64,000 nt of DNA, from NCBI GenBank assembly GCA_963682175.1, contig OY821787.1, positions 12,874,501 to 12,938,500 of the forward strand, read 5' to 3'. Source of the DNA: Triglochin maritima (Eukaryota > Streptophyta > Magnoliopsida > Alismatales > Juncaginaceae). The translations under genes and the position numbers were made by a program. Under the pieces are notes generated by a model, which ran no database searches, was not told the origin of the DNA, and was given only the letters and a program-made list of their open reading frames with translations. Below are positions 45,679 to 56,804 of the stretch, piece by piece. Positions within the stretch are counted from its first letter, which is position 1. The number at the start of each line of letters is the position of its first letter.

Positions 45679-46443
45679 AAAACGAACGTACCAAAGAAGG
45701 CATTCTTAACTGCAAACATAAGCTCTATCCTTTCCAACTCGTCTCCTATAAAATATAAGGATCCTGGATGTCCCACAATTTCATGTGCAATAGGAGATAC
45801 TTATATCAACAAAGCCCTTCTAGACCTTGGTGCTAGTGTTAACCTACTCCCATTCTCTGTCTACGAGCAACTCAACCTTGGTCCATTAAAACCCTCTAAG
45901 ACAACCCTTCAATTTGCTGATTGCTCTACTAAGAAACCAAGAGGTATAGTCGAGGACGTTTTGATCAAGGTGGGTGACTTCATTTACCCAGTGGATTTTG
46001 TCGTACTAGATACCGCACCTGTTGTAGATCCTAAGAGACAAATCCCTGTAATACTAGGCAGACCCTTTTTAGCCACTTCTGAAGCTTTGATAAATTGCCG
46101 AAATGGGCTCATGCAACTATCTTTTGGAAACTTAAAAGCTGAATTTAATATCTTTCATGTGGATAATGAACCAGAAATAGTATGCAATCAAAGTGATGTT
46201 GTGATGAGATCACATATCTATAAGATTTTTGAATCAAATAAATCATCACAAAATCAAAAATCAAATGAGAAAAGGGGGAGTAATTCATCTACCAACCCAC
46301 CATCACTCGAGCAAATAAGAGAACCAATTTATGTGAGGGGTGTGGAACCAGTGACTCAGGACTCTCATTGCAACATGGGGAACAATTCAACTGGATACAT
46401 GCACCAATATGGTGTCATTCATTCTAGTTCTGACTATGGTTGA
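45679..46443 (+). CDS. Element F aspartic protease
   Basis: Open frame after a stop at 45676. KYKDPGCPTISCAIG, then LLDLGASVNLLPFSVYEQ with the catalytic Asp, TTLQFADCSTKKPRG, VEDVLIKVGDFIYPVDF, RPFLATSEALINCRNGLM and EFNIFHVDNE. The C-terminal tail ends at the same place as in D (YMHQYGVIHSSSDYG), so this terminus is a feature of the family and not a chance stop. The family role is polyprotein cleavage. Nothing resembling RT follows. Confidence 0.8.
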   Translation, partial: KTNVPKKAFLTANISSILSNSSPIKYKDPGCPTISCAIGDTYINKALLDLGASVNLLPFSVYEQLNLGPLKPSKTTLQFADCSTKKPRGIVEDVLIKVGDFIYPVDFVVLDTAPVVDPKRQIPVILGRPFLATSEALINCRNGLMQLSFGNLKAEFNIFHVDNEPEIVCNQSDVVMRSHIYKIFESNKSSQNQKSNEKRGSNSSTNPPSLEQIREPIYVRGVEPVTQDSHCNMGNNSTGYMHQYGVIHSSSDYG

Positions 46444-47524
46444 CTTTGAGCAAATTCCATCCTCCCACCGCAGTTCACCAAGGTAATAAGTGCATTTGCT
46501 TTATATTTGCATACATTGAGGACAATGCATGATTTAGGTGTGGGGGTGCTTATGTATATATTTACTTATATATCTGTCTTTTATTTCAAAAAAAAATTCA
46601 ATGTTTCATGACATAGCTTAAGATTGAACGACCAAAACCCGAGTACAAATTGCATTGAATTTTTGTTCCTTATTATATAGTTCTGCTTGTAGAAATTATG
46701 ACATAAATCTAAGTCCAAAGAAATAACCCATTACCCTTTAAGACATGCATGCACTTAAATTGGATGAATCAAATCTTTGAAGTGGTTGATAAAAAGTAGA
46801 GGTTGAGGAAAATATACCGGGAAGTGTGGACTTCTAATAGCAATTAAGCCTTGAGAGAAAAAAATAAAAATAAAGGAATAAAGTGAGGAAAGCATATTAT
46901 GCAAAATGATTACAAAAGCTCAAGCCTTCGAGTCACTGGTCCGTAGGGGTATCTTGAAACCCGGTAACTTGAGTCTTCCAGCTCGGGATTATCGACCAAA
47001 CTCGCTACACGAATGCAAAAAGGGTAAAAGTGTCAAAAAGCAAATGTGTTGAATCACGGAAGAAAAGAAAAAAATACTCAAGGCCCAAAGCTAAAAGAAT
47101 GATCCATGCCATGGTTGATCCGAATGATACTTCACCACCAGAGGAGGCGTGCAAAATAATTTAAGTGATATCATGTGTAGAAGGGTTAGTGGTGTGAATG
47201 TTGGAGGAACAAAGACCAAGTCATATTTTTAATGAGTTAGATCTACATAATGAGCATACAAGAATTCGAAGTGAGATGTATAAGGTTGAGGTAAAGATAT
47301 TAAGAGCTATTAATGGAATGTTGAATTAAGACTTTGTGGGTGTGTCAACTGAAAACCCTCACGAGACAAAACTCGTCCTCTAAGGAAACTTGGAGGTTTA
47401 ACGGCTTGTTGCACATGCTAAGTGCAACCGTGATTCCTACGAAAGTGAGTTAGGATTTCCTTGTTTTCATCTCTCTTATATTCTGTTTTGCTAGGGACTA
47501 GCAAAATCTAGGTGTGGGGGTATT
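46444..47524 (+). other. Element F 3' noncoding region and polypurine tract
   Basis: Reverse-complement match to D 32393-33477. A weak hairpin counterpart lies at 47376-47396. It ends in GGTGTGGGGGTATT before the LTR. No supported frame. Confidence 0.8.
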
Positions 47525-48717
47525 TGATGCATTGCATACATTGCATCATATGTCTTTAATTTAGATTACTTTTATATCAATAAATGCTACTAAGGTATGT
47601 GTTTAGTCTTATTTACAGAATACAGGGACCTGAATGCAAATTACCCACATCCCGAGCATAAACGCATACAAAAGACTCGTTTCTATCATAAAGACCAAGT
47701 TCAAGTTTATCGGGTTTCAAATGGAAATGTATCCAAGCATAAAAGCATTCAAGACCTAATTACGAAAAGAACAGGGACTTAAGCACAAAAGTAGCCAGAG
47801 ACTTAATTGCAAAAAGTCAAGGACCTAATTGCAAATCACGAGTAGCTTTTATTATTATGGAGAAAATATAAAGAAAAATCAATGTGGATCTCCAAATATA
47901 TGAAGAAATTAATTCGGATCTCCAAAGATATGCAAGAATCAATCCAGACGCGCAAATGACATTGAAATCATACCATAAACACACAGGAAAAATCCGGGTC
48001 GATTTTGAGCCAAATTGCAGCGAATCCGCCGCACCTCAAGAGCAAATTGCAGCGAATCCGCCGCACCAAATTAGATTCATGCTCTAAAAATTTTACCGGT
48101 TGCGTGTTGACGCGTGTACTTTCTTATTTCATGCTTAGGTCCCTTGTATCGGCTATAAATAGCCCCGAGAACGATGTTGTGAGGAGTTCTTCCTTTTGTT
48201 CCATAATTTAGCAATAAAATTCTGTTTCTTTTATTTTGTGTTTTTAGTTTTCTTTTGTAATGCCTCTAGGACCCCTTCTTCCTCCCTCTATGAGTTTCTA
48301 ACTCTTTCCAAAGTGTGGGGGTGACAGATTTAGGGTGATGAGAAGAGAATAAAGTTATTATTTTAATTTCGTATTAGTATGTTTTGATTACTTGAGTTTA
48401 TGTTAAATCATTTATCATGTAATGCTTTATAACTAATGTGATTTATTATAAGTTTCAGAATTCTCTAATCTAAACCTTAAATCTAAACCTCCACCCAACG
48501 GAATTCACAATCTTTGTTCTTGTTTTAGTTTTAATCGTTCATGTTTCTTGCTTTAGATAATTAAAACCCAATAATTTCAAAATCAACCTTATTATTGTTC
48601 TTTCTTCTCTAATCAAAAATCCAAAAATAACAATATCTCTCCCTCCTTGTGTTCGACCCGTACTTGCCACCGCTTCATCGCGGCCGTGCACTTGCGGTAT
48701 AAATTTAATTCTCATCA
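47525..48717 (+). repeat. Element F 3' LTR
   Basis: 1193 bp, 33 bp longer than the 5' copy. The difference is a duplicated inverted-repeat unit (48016-48033 and 48048-48065). Otherwise nearly identical to the 5' LTR. Confidence 0.94.
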
Positions 48718-48722
48718 TAGTT

Positions 48723-49448
48723 CCATCCCCATTTGGGGGTGGAGAAATATGTGATATAATCATGTAGTGTATTAAGTGTGTGTTATCTGTATCCCTTGAG
48801 CTTTATATGATTTCCTTTACCATCTAATGGGTTTTCACTCTTATCTTTGATATGCTAATACTTTTGAATGAAGCTTAGCTTATGCTTTGATTAGTGGACC
48901 TATTTTATGGGGAATGATAAGGTTAGGATATGGATGAAGTTAATATTGGAAACACAATTTGTAGTGTATGTGCTCTTGTTGCCTTTACCTTAGCTAATGT
49001 CTTGTATGTTTTAATGATGTAGTCTTATCTTAATTCATGTGGAGGCATAGTAGGGTCTAGTCTTTATACTTGAGTTCATTTAGCTTCATTCCAATTATTG
49101 TCTTGTATGTTTTAATGATGTAGTCTTATCTTAATTCATGTGGAGGCAAAGTTGGATGTAGTTTTATGATTTCATGCACTACATGTTTTGAGGATCTTAA
49201 TTGAACACACACACACATCTTCATATTCACATTATTTCTCGACCCCCTATGGGGCTTAGTTTTATTGCTTATCTTCATTTCCTTTTTGCATCTTAGTGTA
49301 GTTTAGTGTAACCAACCTTTCTCTCCTTCTTTTTACCTCTCGCCTTCGAACAAACCAAGCGTCGACACACCTCCCAGTGGACGACCCGTATTTGCCACCG
49401 CTTCAACGCGGTCGTGCACTTGCGGTTAATATAAAATGAGATCAATCA
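48723..49448 (+). repeat. Element C 3' LTR, right part
   Basis: Continues the C LTR from CCATCCCCATTTGGGG to GATCAATCA. Contains the duplicated segment near 49030 and 49130 and a short CA run. CGTAC follows. Confidence 0.93.
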
Positions 49449-49453
49449 CGTAC

Positions 49454-49890
49454 CTCACGCCAGCGCTCAACAACTGGAAAAAAAAAGATAAAAGAAAAGA
49501 CAACTATATGACTAAGTAAAGTACATGATGCGTGACCTAAACAAGTAAGAACGTCTAGTCTTTTGCTTTGGATTTTAAGGCCAAGTTGATTAATGGGGGA
49601 GTGATTAATGATCTGGGAGCAAACTAGAAGTCACAACATGCAAAATAGGTCCCCCAGATAACTAAAATGAAGAACACAACTACCATAAGAAAAATGGAAG
49701 CAAGAATACCTCACCAGGCCGCCAATTGGCGGTCTCAGACCACTGATTGGCGGTCCCTTTTGTTGTTTAGGTGCTCCAACTCCTACAGTAGCCTCCCCGT
49801 GAACTCTAGGATCCCTAAAACTAAGAAAAACTGGAAACAAAAAATTAAAAACCACTCGAATCGTCCAAACCAAGGTCTGGACAGAGCACC
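49454..49890 (-). other. Element B leader, right part
   Basis: Continues B after C. Inverted repeats at 49716-49735 and 49738-49757. Matches the primer-site-proximal leader of A and, in reverse complement, of C. Confidence 0.82.
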
Positions 49891-49908
49891 TCCCCGGCAA
49901 CGGAGCCA
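49891..49908 (-). promoter_or_regulatory. Element B primer binding site
   Basis: TGGCTCCGTTGCCGGGGA on the minus strand, one mismatch to the tRNA-Asp-type site, six bases inside the 5' LTR. Confidence 0.88.
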
Positions 49909-49914
49909 ACAAGT

Positions 49915-51443
49915 TGATTGATACGTTTTAATTAAACCACAAGTGCACGGCCGCGTTGAAGCGGTGACAAATACGGGTCGATCTACAGGGAGGTGTGTCG
50001 ACTTTTGGTTTGTTCAAAGGCGAGTGGTAAAGAAAGGAGAGAAATGTTGGTTACACTAAACTACACTAAGATGCAAAAGGAAATGAAGATAAGCAATAAA
50101 ACTAAATCTCATAGGGGGTAGAGAAATAATGCGAATATAAAGATGTGTGTGTGTGTGTGTTCAATTATGCTCCTCACAACATGTAGTGCATGAAATCATA
50201 AAACAAAATCCAACTTTTCCTCCCGATGAATTAAGATAAGACTATATCATTAAAGCATACAAGACAATAATTGGAATGAAGCTAAATGAACTCGTGTATA
50301 AAGACTAGACCCTACTATGCTTCCACATGAATTAAGATAAGACTATATCATTAAAACATACAAGACATTATCCAAGGTAAAGGCAACAAGAGTACATACA
50401 CTACAAATTGTGTTTCCAATATTAATTCCATCCATATCCTCACCTTACCATTCCCCATAAAATAGGTCCACTAATCTAAGCATAAGCTAAGCTTCATTCA
50501 AGAGCATTAGCATATCAAAGATAAGAGTGAAATCACATTAGATGGTTATGGAAATCATATAAGGCTCAAGAGATTAAGATAACACACCTAATACACTACA
50601 TGATCATATCACGTATTTCTCCACCCCCAAATGGGGATGGAACTACTCACTAATCATTATACTAACTACATTAACAAAATGAAACATTATACTGAAATGA
50701 AATTAACCTAAGAAAGCAATAAATATTAAAGAAGGTTAAAAGGAAAGGAAAGACTAAACAAGCATGCACAAATTAAAAGACAAGATTATAAGAAACTAGA
50801 ACAATTATTTTATTAACAATGACTCACATTGAAGGTAGCATTCTTCTCCACCTTGAGTTTTGCTTCAAGGCTTACTCCTTAGTAGAGAGAATGCCACCAA
50901 GCAATGGGTTATTACAATGGAAGGTGAAGAGTTCTATTTATAGCCATAGAAAAAGGTAATCCGGGACAATCCCCCGATGTGGGACTAAACAAATACCAGA
51001 AATAGACTAAACACATACACATGCCCGCCAAAGATTAGCGGATCCGGAGCCAAACAGACTGGCAATTGGTGGTCTATTGGTTCTGGATTAGGCTCCTTTT
51101 TGTTGTGGGCTTGTCTTGATGTATTTGTTGGTCTTGGATGCATCTACTTCGCTTGTTTGAGCTCCGACCCGAATAGAATTGCCAAAATACTCCCCATAAT
51201 GGTGTGGAGTTTTCTGTTTTGCTCTTTGGTCCTTTGGTCTTACGTTCAGGTCATTCTCCCTTGCATCTTAGTCCCCAGGTCTCACAATTAAGTCCTTTTT
51301 CCCTGCTTTTGGGTCCTTTCATGCTTCATCTCTTCAAACCTATTTATTTCTGAAATTCAAACATAAAACTCCTCACGTAGCATTGCTTAGGTGTAAGATA
51401 ATGGATATAAGATACGAATATGAGCATGAAATGATGTCAATCA
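49915..51443 (-). repeat. Element B 5' LTR (right copy)
   Basis: TGATTGATACG...GTCAATCA, 1529 bp. The palindrome at 51056-51075 is partly mutated compared with the perfect left copy. CATAT follows at 51444-51448. Confidence 0.93.
50935..50985 (-). promoter_or_regulatory. Element B promoter: USE-like site and TATA box
   Basis: On the minus strand GTCCCACATCG (50985-50975), then 32 bp, then TATAAATA (50942-50935). Same arrangement as in A and C. Confidence 0.7.
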
Positions 51444-51448
51444 CATAT

Positions 51449-51943
51449 AAATAGAGCTGAGAACACAGTTCTAAGGTCACCAATCTTTCTCCAAGCTTAA
51501 ATCTCACTATTACTCTCAAACTTGCTCTAAATATCTTGTGCTCACATCTTCTCACTTTAAATCACCACCTTTGATTGCATCATTCATTTCAAGTGCTCAA
51601 GATTAGTTGCTGAAGTAAAGTCTTCAAGAGTTGTACTAAGCTTCCGGTGTGAAGATCTTCTCGGATTGTGAGAAGGTGGTGGAAGCTAGGCGAGAGTGTT
51701 TGCGGAGATTGTGGTGTAAAGGCTTGATCTCGGCCCGCAATGGAGATCGGATTAGTGGAGGACGTGAAGTTGCTTGAGTAAGAGCAATTCGTAAGAGAGG
51801 ACTAGGATCCGGTGGTTGGATCCAAACCTCTATACATCCAGTGTTGTGGTTTGCATTTCTCTTCTTCACATTAAATTGCATTCTTAATTAGTCTATTCAC
51901 CCCCCCCCCCTTAGACTAATATTAAGTCCTAGTAGATCCTACA
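51449..51943 (+). repeat. Element S 3' LTR, right part
   Basis: Continues the S LTR after the B target duplication. TATAAATA at 51446-51453 overlaps the duplication and belongs to the S promoter. It ends after a C run at about 51900-51910 and AGACTAAT..., probably at GATCCTACA. This end is inferred from the TGTTGG/CCTACA terminal match; the outer target duplication cannot be tested because the left end of S is outside the window. Confidence 0.7.
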
Positions 51944-53400
51944 AAGCCCCTTGTAGGAATCAAACCTCCGTTGCGTGCGAACATAATGAAGCACATTACC
52001 ACCCATCCAACCTACGTTTGTTGTAGGTAAGCCTTCTACTACATACATATTCTTTTATCAACGGGATTCAAAGTGTGGGAAAATTTCCCACATAGACTAA
52101 GCCAAACCTTTACCTCCCACTCGAGCCTATATAATGTCACCATAGCATAACAGCTAAAACATCCTTTGGCTTTGGTGCTTCTTCTTTAGAAGCTAGGCCT
52201 TATAATTTTAATCAAGTGAATTTGTACTATTTCGAATTCAATACTTGATTATTAAAATTAAATAAAATTTTCGTATTCATTTGGGTCATGTCGTGTTTAC
52301 ACGAAATTTTATGGGTCGTGTTGGTCATCGATTATTGTAGCTCTACAAATATTTGACGACACGTGTATATAAAAGAGGAAAATGATTACTTTTATATATT
52401 GAATATACCTAGCAAGTAAAACATTATGGAATTGTGTTATGTGTCATTAATGTTTTCACTGTGTCTTCAATCCTAAGATATGAGACTTATGTCTTTTCAC
52501 ATATGAAGTGTTTAATTTGATTATTGTCAAAAGTTGTCATTGAGTATAGTGATAAAGCAATAGTTGGTTAAGTATGACTTATGCTCGAAAAGATAGTTCC
52601 TCAAAGGATTAGCATTGTCCCTCTTTACTTAAGTAATCATATTATTGGGCCCTTTGATAAAGAGAAATTATAATGTGCACAATGTGACTTGTGTTAAGTT
52701 ACATATTTATAATTAGCTTAAGAGATCAAGAAATGAATATATAATATAAGTGTGACACATTTCTACTTTGTATAATATTTTTAATATCATGAGGTAAGAG
52801 ATAGATACAAGTGATATTTTACATATCACTAAGTCGATCGTGTTTAGTTCGAGTGAGCAAAACTTCTTTGTTATTTGGGTAACTATAATGTGTAGCTAGA
52901 TACCGCTTGTAGTTTATGATATAATGTGTTTTTATCATTTCCAAATATAACTTAGATCCTTCTATAGGTCACACCAAAAACTGGGAAACAAGAAATATGA
53001 TTTTATATTTTATATGATGTATTAAGTTTCATGTGTTATGAAATAATATACATGTGGTAAAATAATAAAATCAATATGTCGTAAAAACAACATAGTTAGA
53101 ATAATAAATAAATTCGTATGAGATGTATATATATTATGGGGTATAATGTTTTGACATTATATATGATAACATATTACATGATATAATGTGATTTACAACA
53201 TTATAACATATGAATTTTCTAAAACCCCAAGTTCTAAATTTTGTTGGATATTAATCCAAAATTTGGTGGAGTCAAAATAGTGAAAAATGGTTCAACCGTT
53301 TGACCACGTTTTTGCATATAATAATAAGAGATTTTTTACTGATTAATTGTTGGATTTAATCCATATTGGTCAAAGGTAGTTATGGGATGATGATGTAGCA
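51944..53400. other. AT-rich flanking DNA without recognised genes
   Basis: Sequence flanking element S. No frame of note. A 19-bp perfect palindrome TGTGGGAAAATTTCCCACA lies at 52074-52092. A TGTTGGATA at 53242 might be a decayed copia LTR start, but no partner end was found. Confidence 0.5.
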
Positions 53401-53563
53401 AAATAAACAAGAGAACATGTGCAATGTGGTTTGCACATGATGTGGTTTAGTGGAGAAATAAACAAGAGATCATGTATAAGTGGTTTTGCACGTGATGTGG
53501 TTTAGTGGAGAGTTTAATAAGGGATCATGTTAAGTAGTTTGCACATGATGTGGGTTAGAGGAA
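53401..53563 (+). repeat. Three 55-bp tandem repeats upstream of a TATA box
   Basis: Three imperfect units (AATAAACAAGAGANCATG... GCACATGATGTGGTTTAG) begin near 53401, 53456 and 53511. TATAAATA follows at 53568-53575 and a CT-rich stretch after that. This looks like a promoter, perhaps of a decayed LTR; nothing coding follows it. Confidence 0.55.
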
Positions 53564-53874
53564 ATCCTATAAATATGTTCATCCTCCATTCCTTGTTAAT
53601 ACGAATGCAAAAAATCTCTCTCTCTCAAACCACCACATTAATCCATCCGAAAATTCTCTTAATTATTCATGTTTTTGGAGATTAAACTCTCAGGAACTTT
53701 AGAGAGATTATTAGCTAGATTATAACCATGATTTAGAGATTGATTGGCTAGCTCTTTTATCTCTAATCTTGTTTAGAGTTTGGTGAACAATTGGAGGCGA
53801 ATCGGCGGACGATTCAACGGGCAACGCAACTACAGATCTTCATAAAGGTTTTAGAGAACCTTTGGGTATGATCA

Positions 53875-55204
53875 TCTTCTATTTATTTTAATATACATGT
53901 AGATTACATGATATTATAATAAATATAAAATAATATACATGAAATCGTCGAAAATATGGAAATCGATCTTGTATGCATTTATAACTTTTTTTTAAAATAT
54001 ATACGTACATAGGGACACAAAATCCTACAATATTAGGCTATGACGAGATATTTGAAATCCAATAACATCCATGTTTGGATGTCGGAGATTTTACCAATGG
54101 AAATCTCGTGTTCTATCTTCATCTGCACGTTTAAAATAGTACAAGTGAACTAGTGGAGCAAATATTGGTTGAGGATATCCACTTGAATTGAATATACCTA
54201 TTATAACATGAATAACCGTGTCCGTGATACACAAAAACATGTTTCTCCTTAATATTTATACATTGTTTTTTTTTCTGATAGCATGATTCAATACAATATC
54301 ATTTCATTTAATATTATATATATATATATATATATTTACAAGTACTAATATTGAAGTATGTAACATTTCTACATGAAATGAGGTTAATCAGTGTTTTGTT
54401 ATTTAGATAGACCGCGTATAGTCGAAATGGATATTTTCTTGGGTACTATACACTTGAGAAAATGGTCGCCAGAGGTGGCCAGAAAAGGGGTTGCTGGAGG
54501 TGGCTGTAGGAGAGGTCGCCGGAGGTGGTCAGAGAGGGTGAGGGGTGTTGTTGTAGAAGTGGAAATGAGCTAAAGTTCCAAGATTGAGATTTTCCCTCAC
54601 TTTCTCAAAGAGAGGTGGTGAGAAAATGGAGAGGTAAAAATCTTTTATACTTGGGAATCAAAGGGAAAATCTTTTATTTTTCCATTCATTGCACAAACAC
54701 TAGGAAAAGTGAGAGTAAAAAAATTGTTTTATTTTCCCTTGGAATCCTGGTGCACAACCCCCCCCCCCCCCAAGACAAATGAACAACTCGGATTGAACAA
54801 AATAAAGAGTAAATCGAGAAATCTAACCAAATAAAACCTCAACATAGTACTCCCCAAACATATTCTTATTGAATGCCAAGCGTAGTGTTGTTAATACAAA
54901 TAGGAGCATGCATGATAGTAAGATACATATGTCGATCAACATACAAGGTTCAATCCACCCAAAATCAAAGAACAAATCCATGAAGACAAAAAAACGAAAG
55001 CAAACACAAGTTGACTAGGAATTGAAAACACCTCTTAGAGAAATTATCGACAAAATTTGTAGCCATCGGAACAAAAAGGAATTTTCATTGTAAAAAATTC
55101 TTTTTTAAATGCTATATCAAATAAACCCCCAAAAAATTGAATGCATATGAGAAAGAAAAAACCGCATTGCACCCGCCTAGATGGGTGCTCAAAGGGGGAT
55201 ATGG
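53875..55204. other. AT-rich DNA without recognised genes
   Basis: Contains a TA run at 54314-54336, a G-rich stretch with repeated GGTCGCCGGAGGTGG-like units at 54460-54540, and a 14-base C run at 54758-54771. The last part (about 54900-55204) may include the end of the copia M 3' LTR. No supported gene. Confidence 0.5.
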
Positions 55205-55209
55205 CAAAC

Positions 55210-56680
55210 TAATGAGTATCATAATTTCTCATTTTTACCTTCACTGTTATCTTATTTATGTATTTGAATAATGTTATGTAGAGTGTTTTATTTTGATTTT
55301 GTATCTTACAAGAAAATAGATACAATTGTTCAAAATATTGAAAAGTGAAAGGACTTAAATGCAAAATATGATATATAAAGTGAAAGTTGAAGGATATGAT
55401 ACATGAAATTCACTCCACATATTTATGCTCTCTATTGTGCTTCAAATTTATGGGAACTACTCAAATTATAGGTGTAAATTTGGATAATGCAATCAATAAA
55501 TAGGAAAGTTTACAGATGGAAAGTCCGAACTGCCACGACATGTCATTTGTTTTATTCATAACATCCACATCGAAATACCAACCTTGATGATTTTAGATCC
55601 GTTGGAAAGAGAATGTAAAGGAGAAAACATATGTTTATCTTAAGACTTGCCAGATTCTAATTATTTGAGGGTGAAAAATGTGTGTCAAGACAAACTGTAT
55701 TTGGAAACTAGACAATCGACAGATCATCAGTAAGTTTTACAGATCTTTCACCTCCAAAATCCAAATCAAATAATTCAAGTGGTATTAGAAAGATAGTTTC
55801 AATTATCACGATTTCCTCTCAAATGAGATATTCCAAATTCATAGGTTGCATGTGTCAAACGACGCCTGAAAGATAGCTGACCTGGGAAAGACATAATTCT
55901 ATATAAAGCCTTGTATTCTATAATCATGGGAGCTCTTTCCTTTTAGTTTAATTTTCATTTTCTTTCTATGGGGAGAGAGTCACAAGTTGTATGTACTTGG
56001 TTTTTATTTTTATTACTAAATAAATTTTCTCTTTTCTTCTTATGTCTCTTTTCTCTTCTTTTATGTTTTCGTTTATCATATGTAACTAAATCTATCTCCT
56101 GGAAGGTGGTAATATGAACCACGATGAATTAAGAATTAGGGTTGTCATCATATTATTATTTTGATTTGCTAATTCACTTGAAAGATTTAGCTGATTTATA
56201 ATTATTTGATTGGTTAATGTTACTTGTAAGTTTCTTAATATATGCTTAGAATTATATCATTGCTTCTTTGCCTGCAAGAATTTGTGAATTTGTAATTAGC
56301 TCTAGGTTGGTTGTTGTTTGGTAATTTGATAATCTAATCACTTCAAGTCATGCTTACAAAATCTAATCCCATGTGCTTAATGAAATGTGCAACCCCTTTC
56401 TCAATTCATGCCTATGCAATTGTTTTCGCCTTCTAAGTGTTTCATCTCGTCGTAATTTTATTGCATTCTTATCATAGAAAACAACCCATAAAAGTATTTA
56501 CATTATCTCTTAATCTCTTCAGAAAACAAAATACCAAAAATATCAACCACCATTGAATCTATCATCATTATTACTCGTGCTTCATTAAAAAATAAAATCG
56601 ACCAAAATTTGCAACCTCTCTCTGTGTTCAACCTGTAACTACACAATCTGTACGCTTGTGGTTAAATTTAAGACTCATCA
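55210..56680 (+). mobile_element. Old solo LTR I (Athila-like)
   Basis: TAATGAGT...ACTCATCA ends are complementary if the second base is taken as mutated. CAAAC (55205-55209) and GAAAC (56681-56685) flank it as a decayed TSD. A TATA box lies at 55900-55907. The last 60 bases resemble the H and F LTR end in order (TGTTCAACC, CTTGTGGTTAAATTT, CTCATCA). One GGACTTAAATGCAAAA unit lies near 55353. It cuts the LTR of copia element M. Confidence 0.7.
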
Positions 56681-56804
56681 GAAACCTAGGTACAAATTTC
56701 TAAAGAGTGTGAGAGAATCTCACATATTCCAACCAATATATCTCAACACTGAATTTCCAATTAAGTATAACATGGGCCCAAACCCAATATTCAATGCTCC
56801 AACG
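56681..56804 (-). repeat. Copia element M, 3' LTR (right part)
   Basis: The minus strand reads GTTGGAGCATTGAATATTGG with a changed first base. It continues left of solo LTR I at 55209 (TTGCCATATCCCC). The order of motifs matches the LTR fragment at 59346-59553, which is not interrupted. The far end was not found. Confidence 0.65.

Larger units (their letters stand above)
41386..48717 (+). mobile_element. Non-autonomous gag-protease element F
   Basis: A 7.33-kb complete element, LTRs 1160 and 1193 bp, TSD TAGTT at 41381-41385 and 48718-48722. It encodes capsid, knuckle and protease with no RT or integrase, and is a sister copy of D in the opposite orientation. It sits in the 3' LTR of C. Confidence 0.95.
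25900..49448 (+). mobile_element. Non-autonomous Athila-like element C
   Basis: Has LTRs of the A family in + orientation, TGATTGACATC...GATCAATCA. CGTAC is at 25895-25899 and 49449-49453. Without its inserts it is about 6.3 kb: 5' LTR, primer site, leader, a single ORF, 3' noncoding region, polypurine tract, 3' LTR. D and E lie in its 3' noncoding region and F in its 3' LTR. It lacks capsid, protease, RNase H and integrase. Confidence 0.94.
18645..51443 (-). mobile_element. Athila-type non-autonomous element B
   Basis: The LTRs (1524 and 1529 bp) match the A family. The target duplication CATAT is at 18640-18644 and 51444-51448. B is on the minus strand. Without its inserts it is about 8 kb: LTR, primer site, leader, gag, protease, 3' noncoding region, LTR. 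No RT, RNase H or integrase frame occurs between protease and the polypurine tract, where A has about 2.5 kb of them. It carries LTR fragment G in gag and element C in its leader. It lies in the promoter of the S 3' LTR. Confidence 0.93.

Noticed and set aside
54391..54573. 60-residue frame with Arg/Gly-rich end
   Set aside because: It is produced by GGTCGCCGGAGGTGG-like low-complexity repeats and has no start context or homology.
54758..54771. C-homopolymer runs (also 51900-51910 and 57072-57082) as functional sites
   Set aside because: Isolated runs in unrelated contexts. Their lengths may also be affected by sequencing or assembly error.
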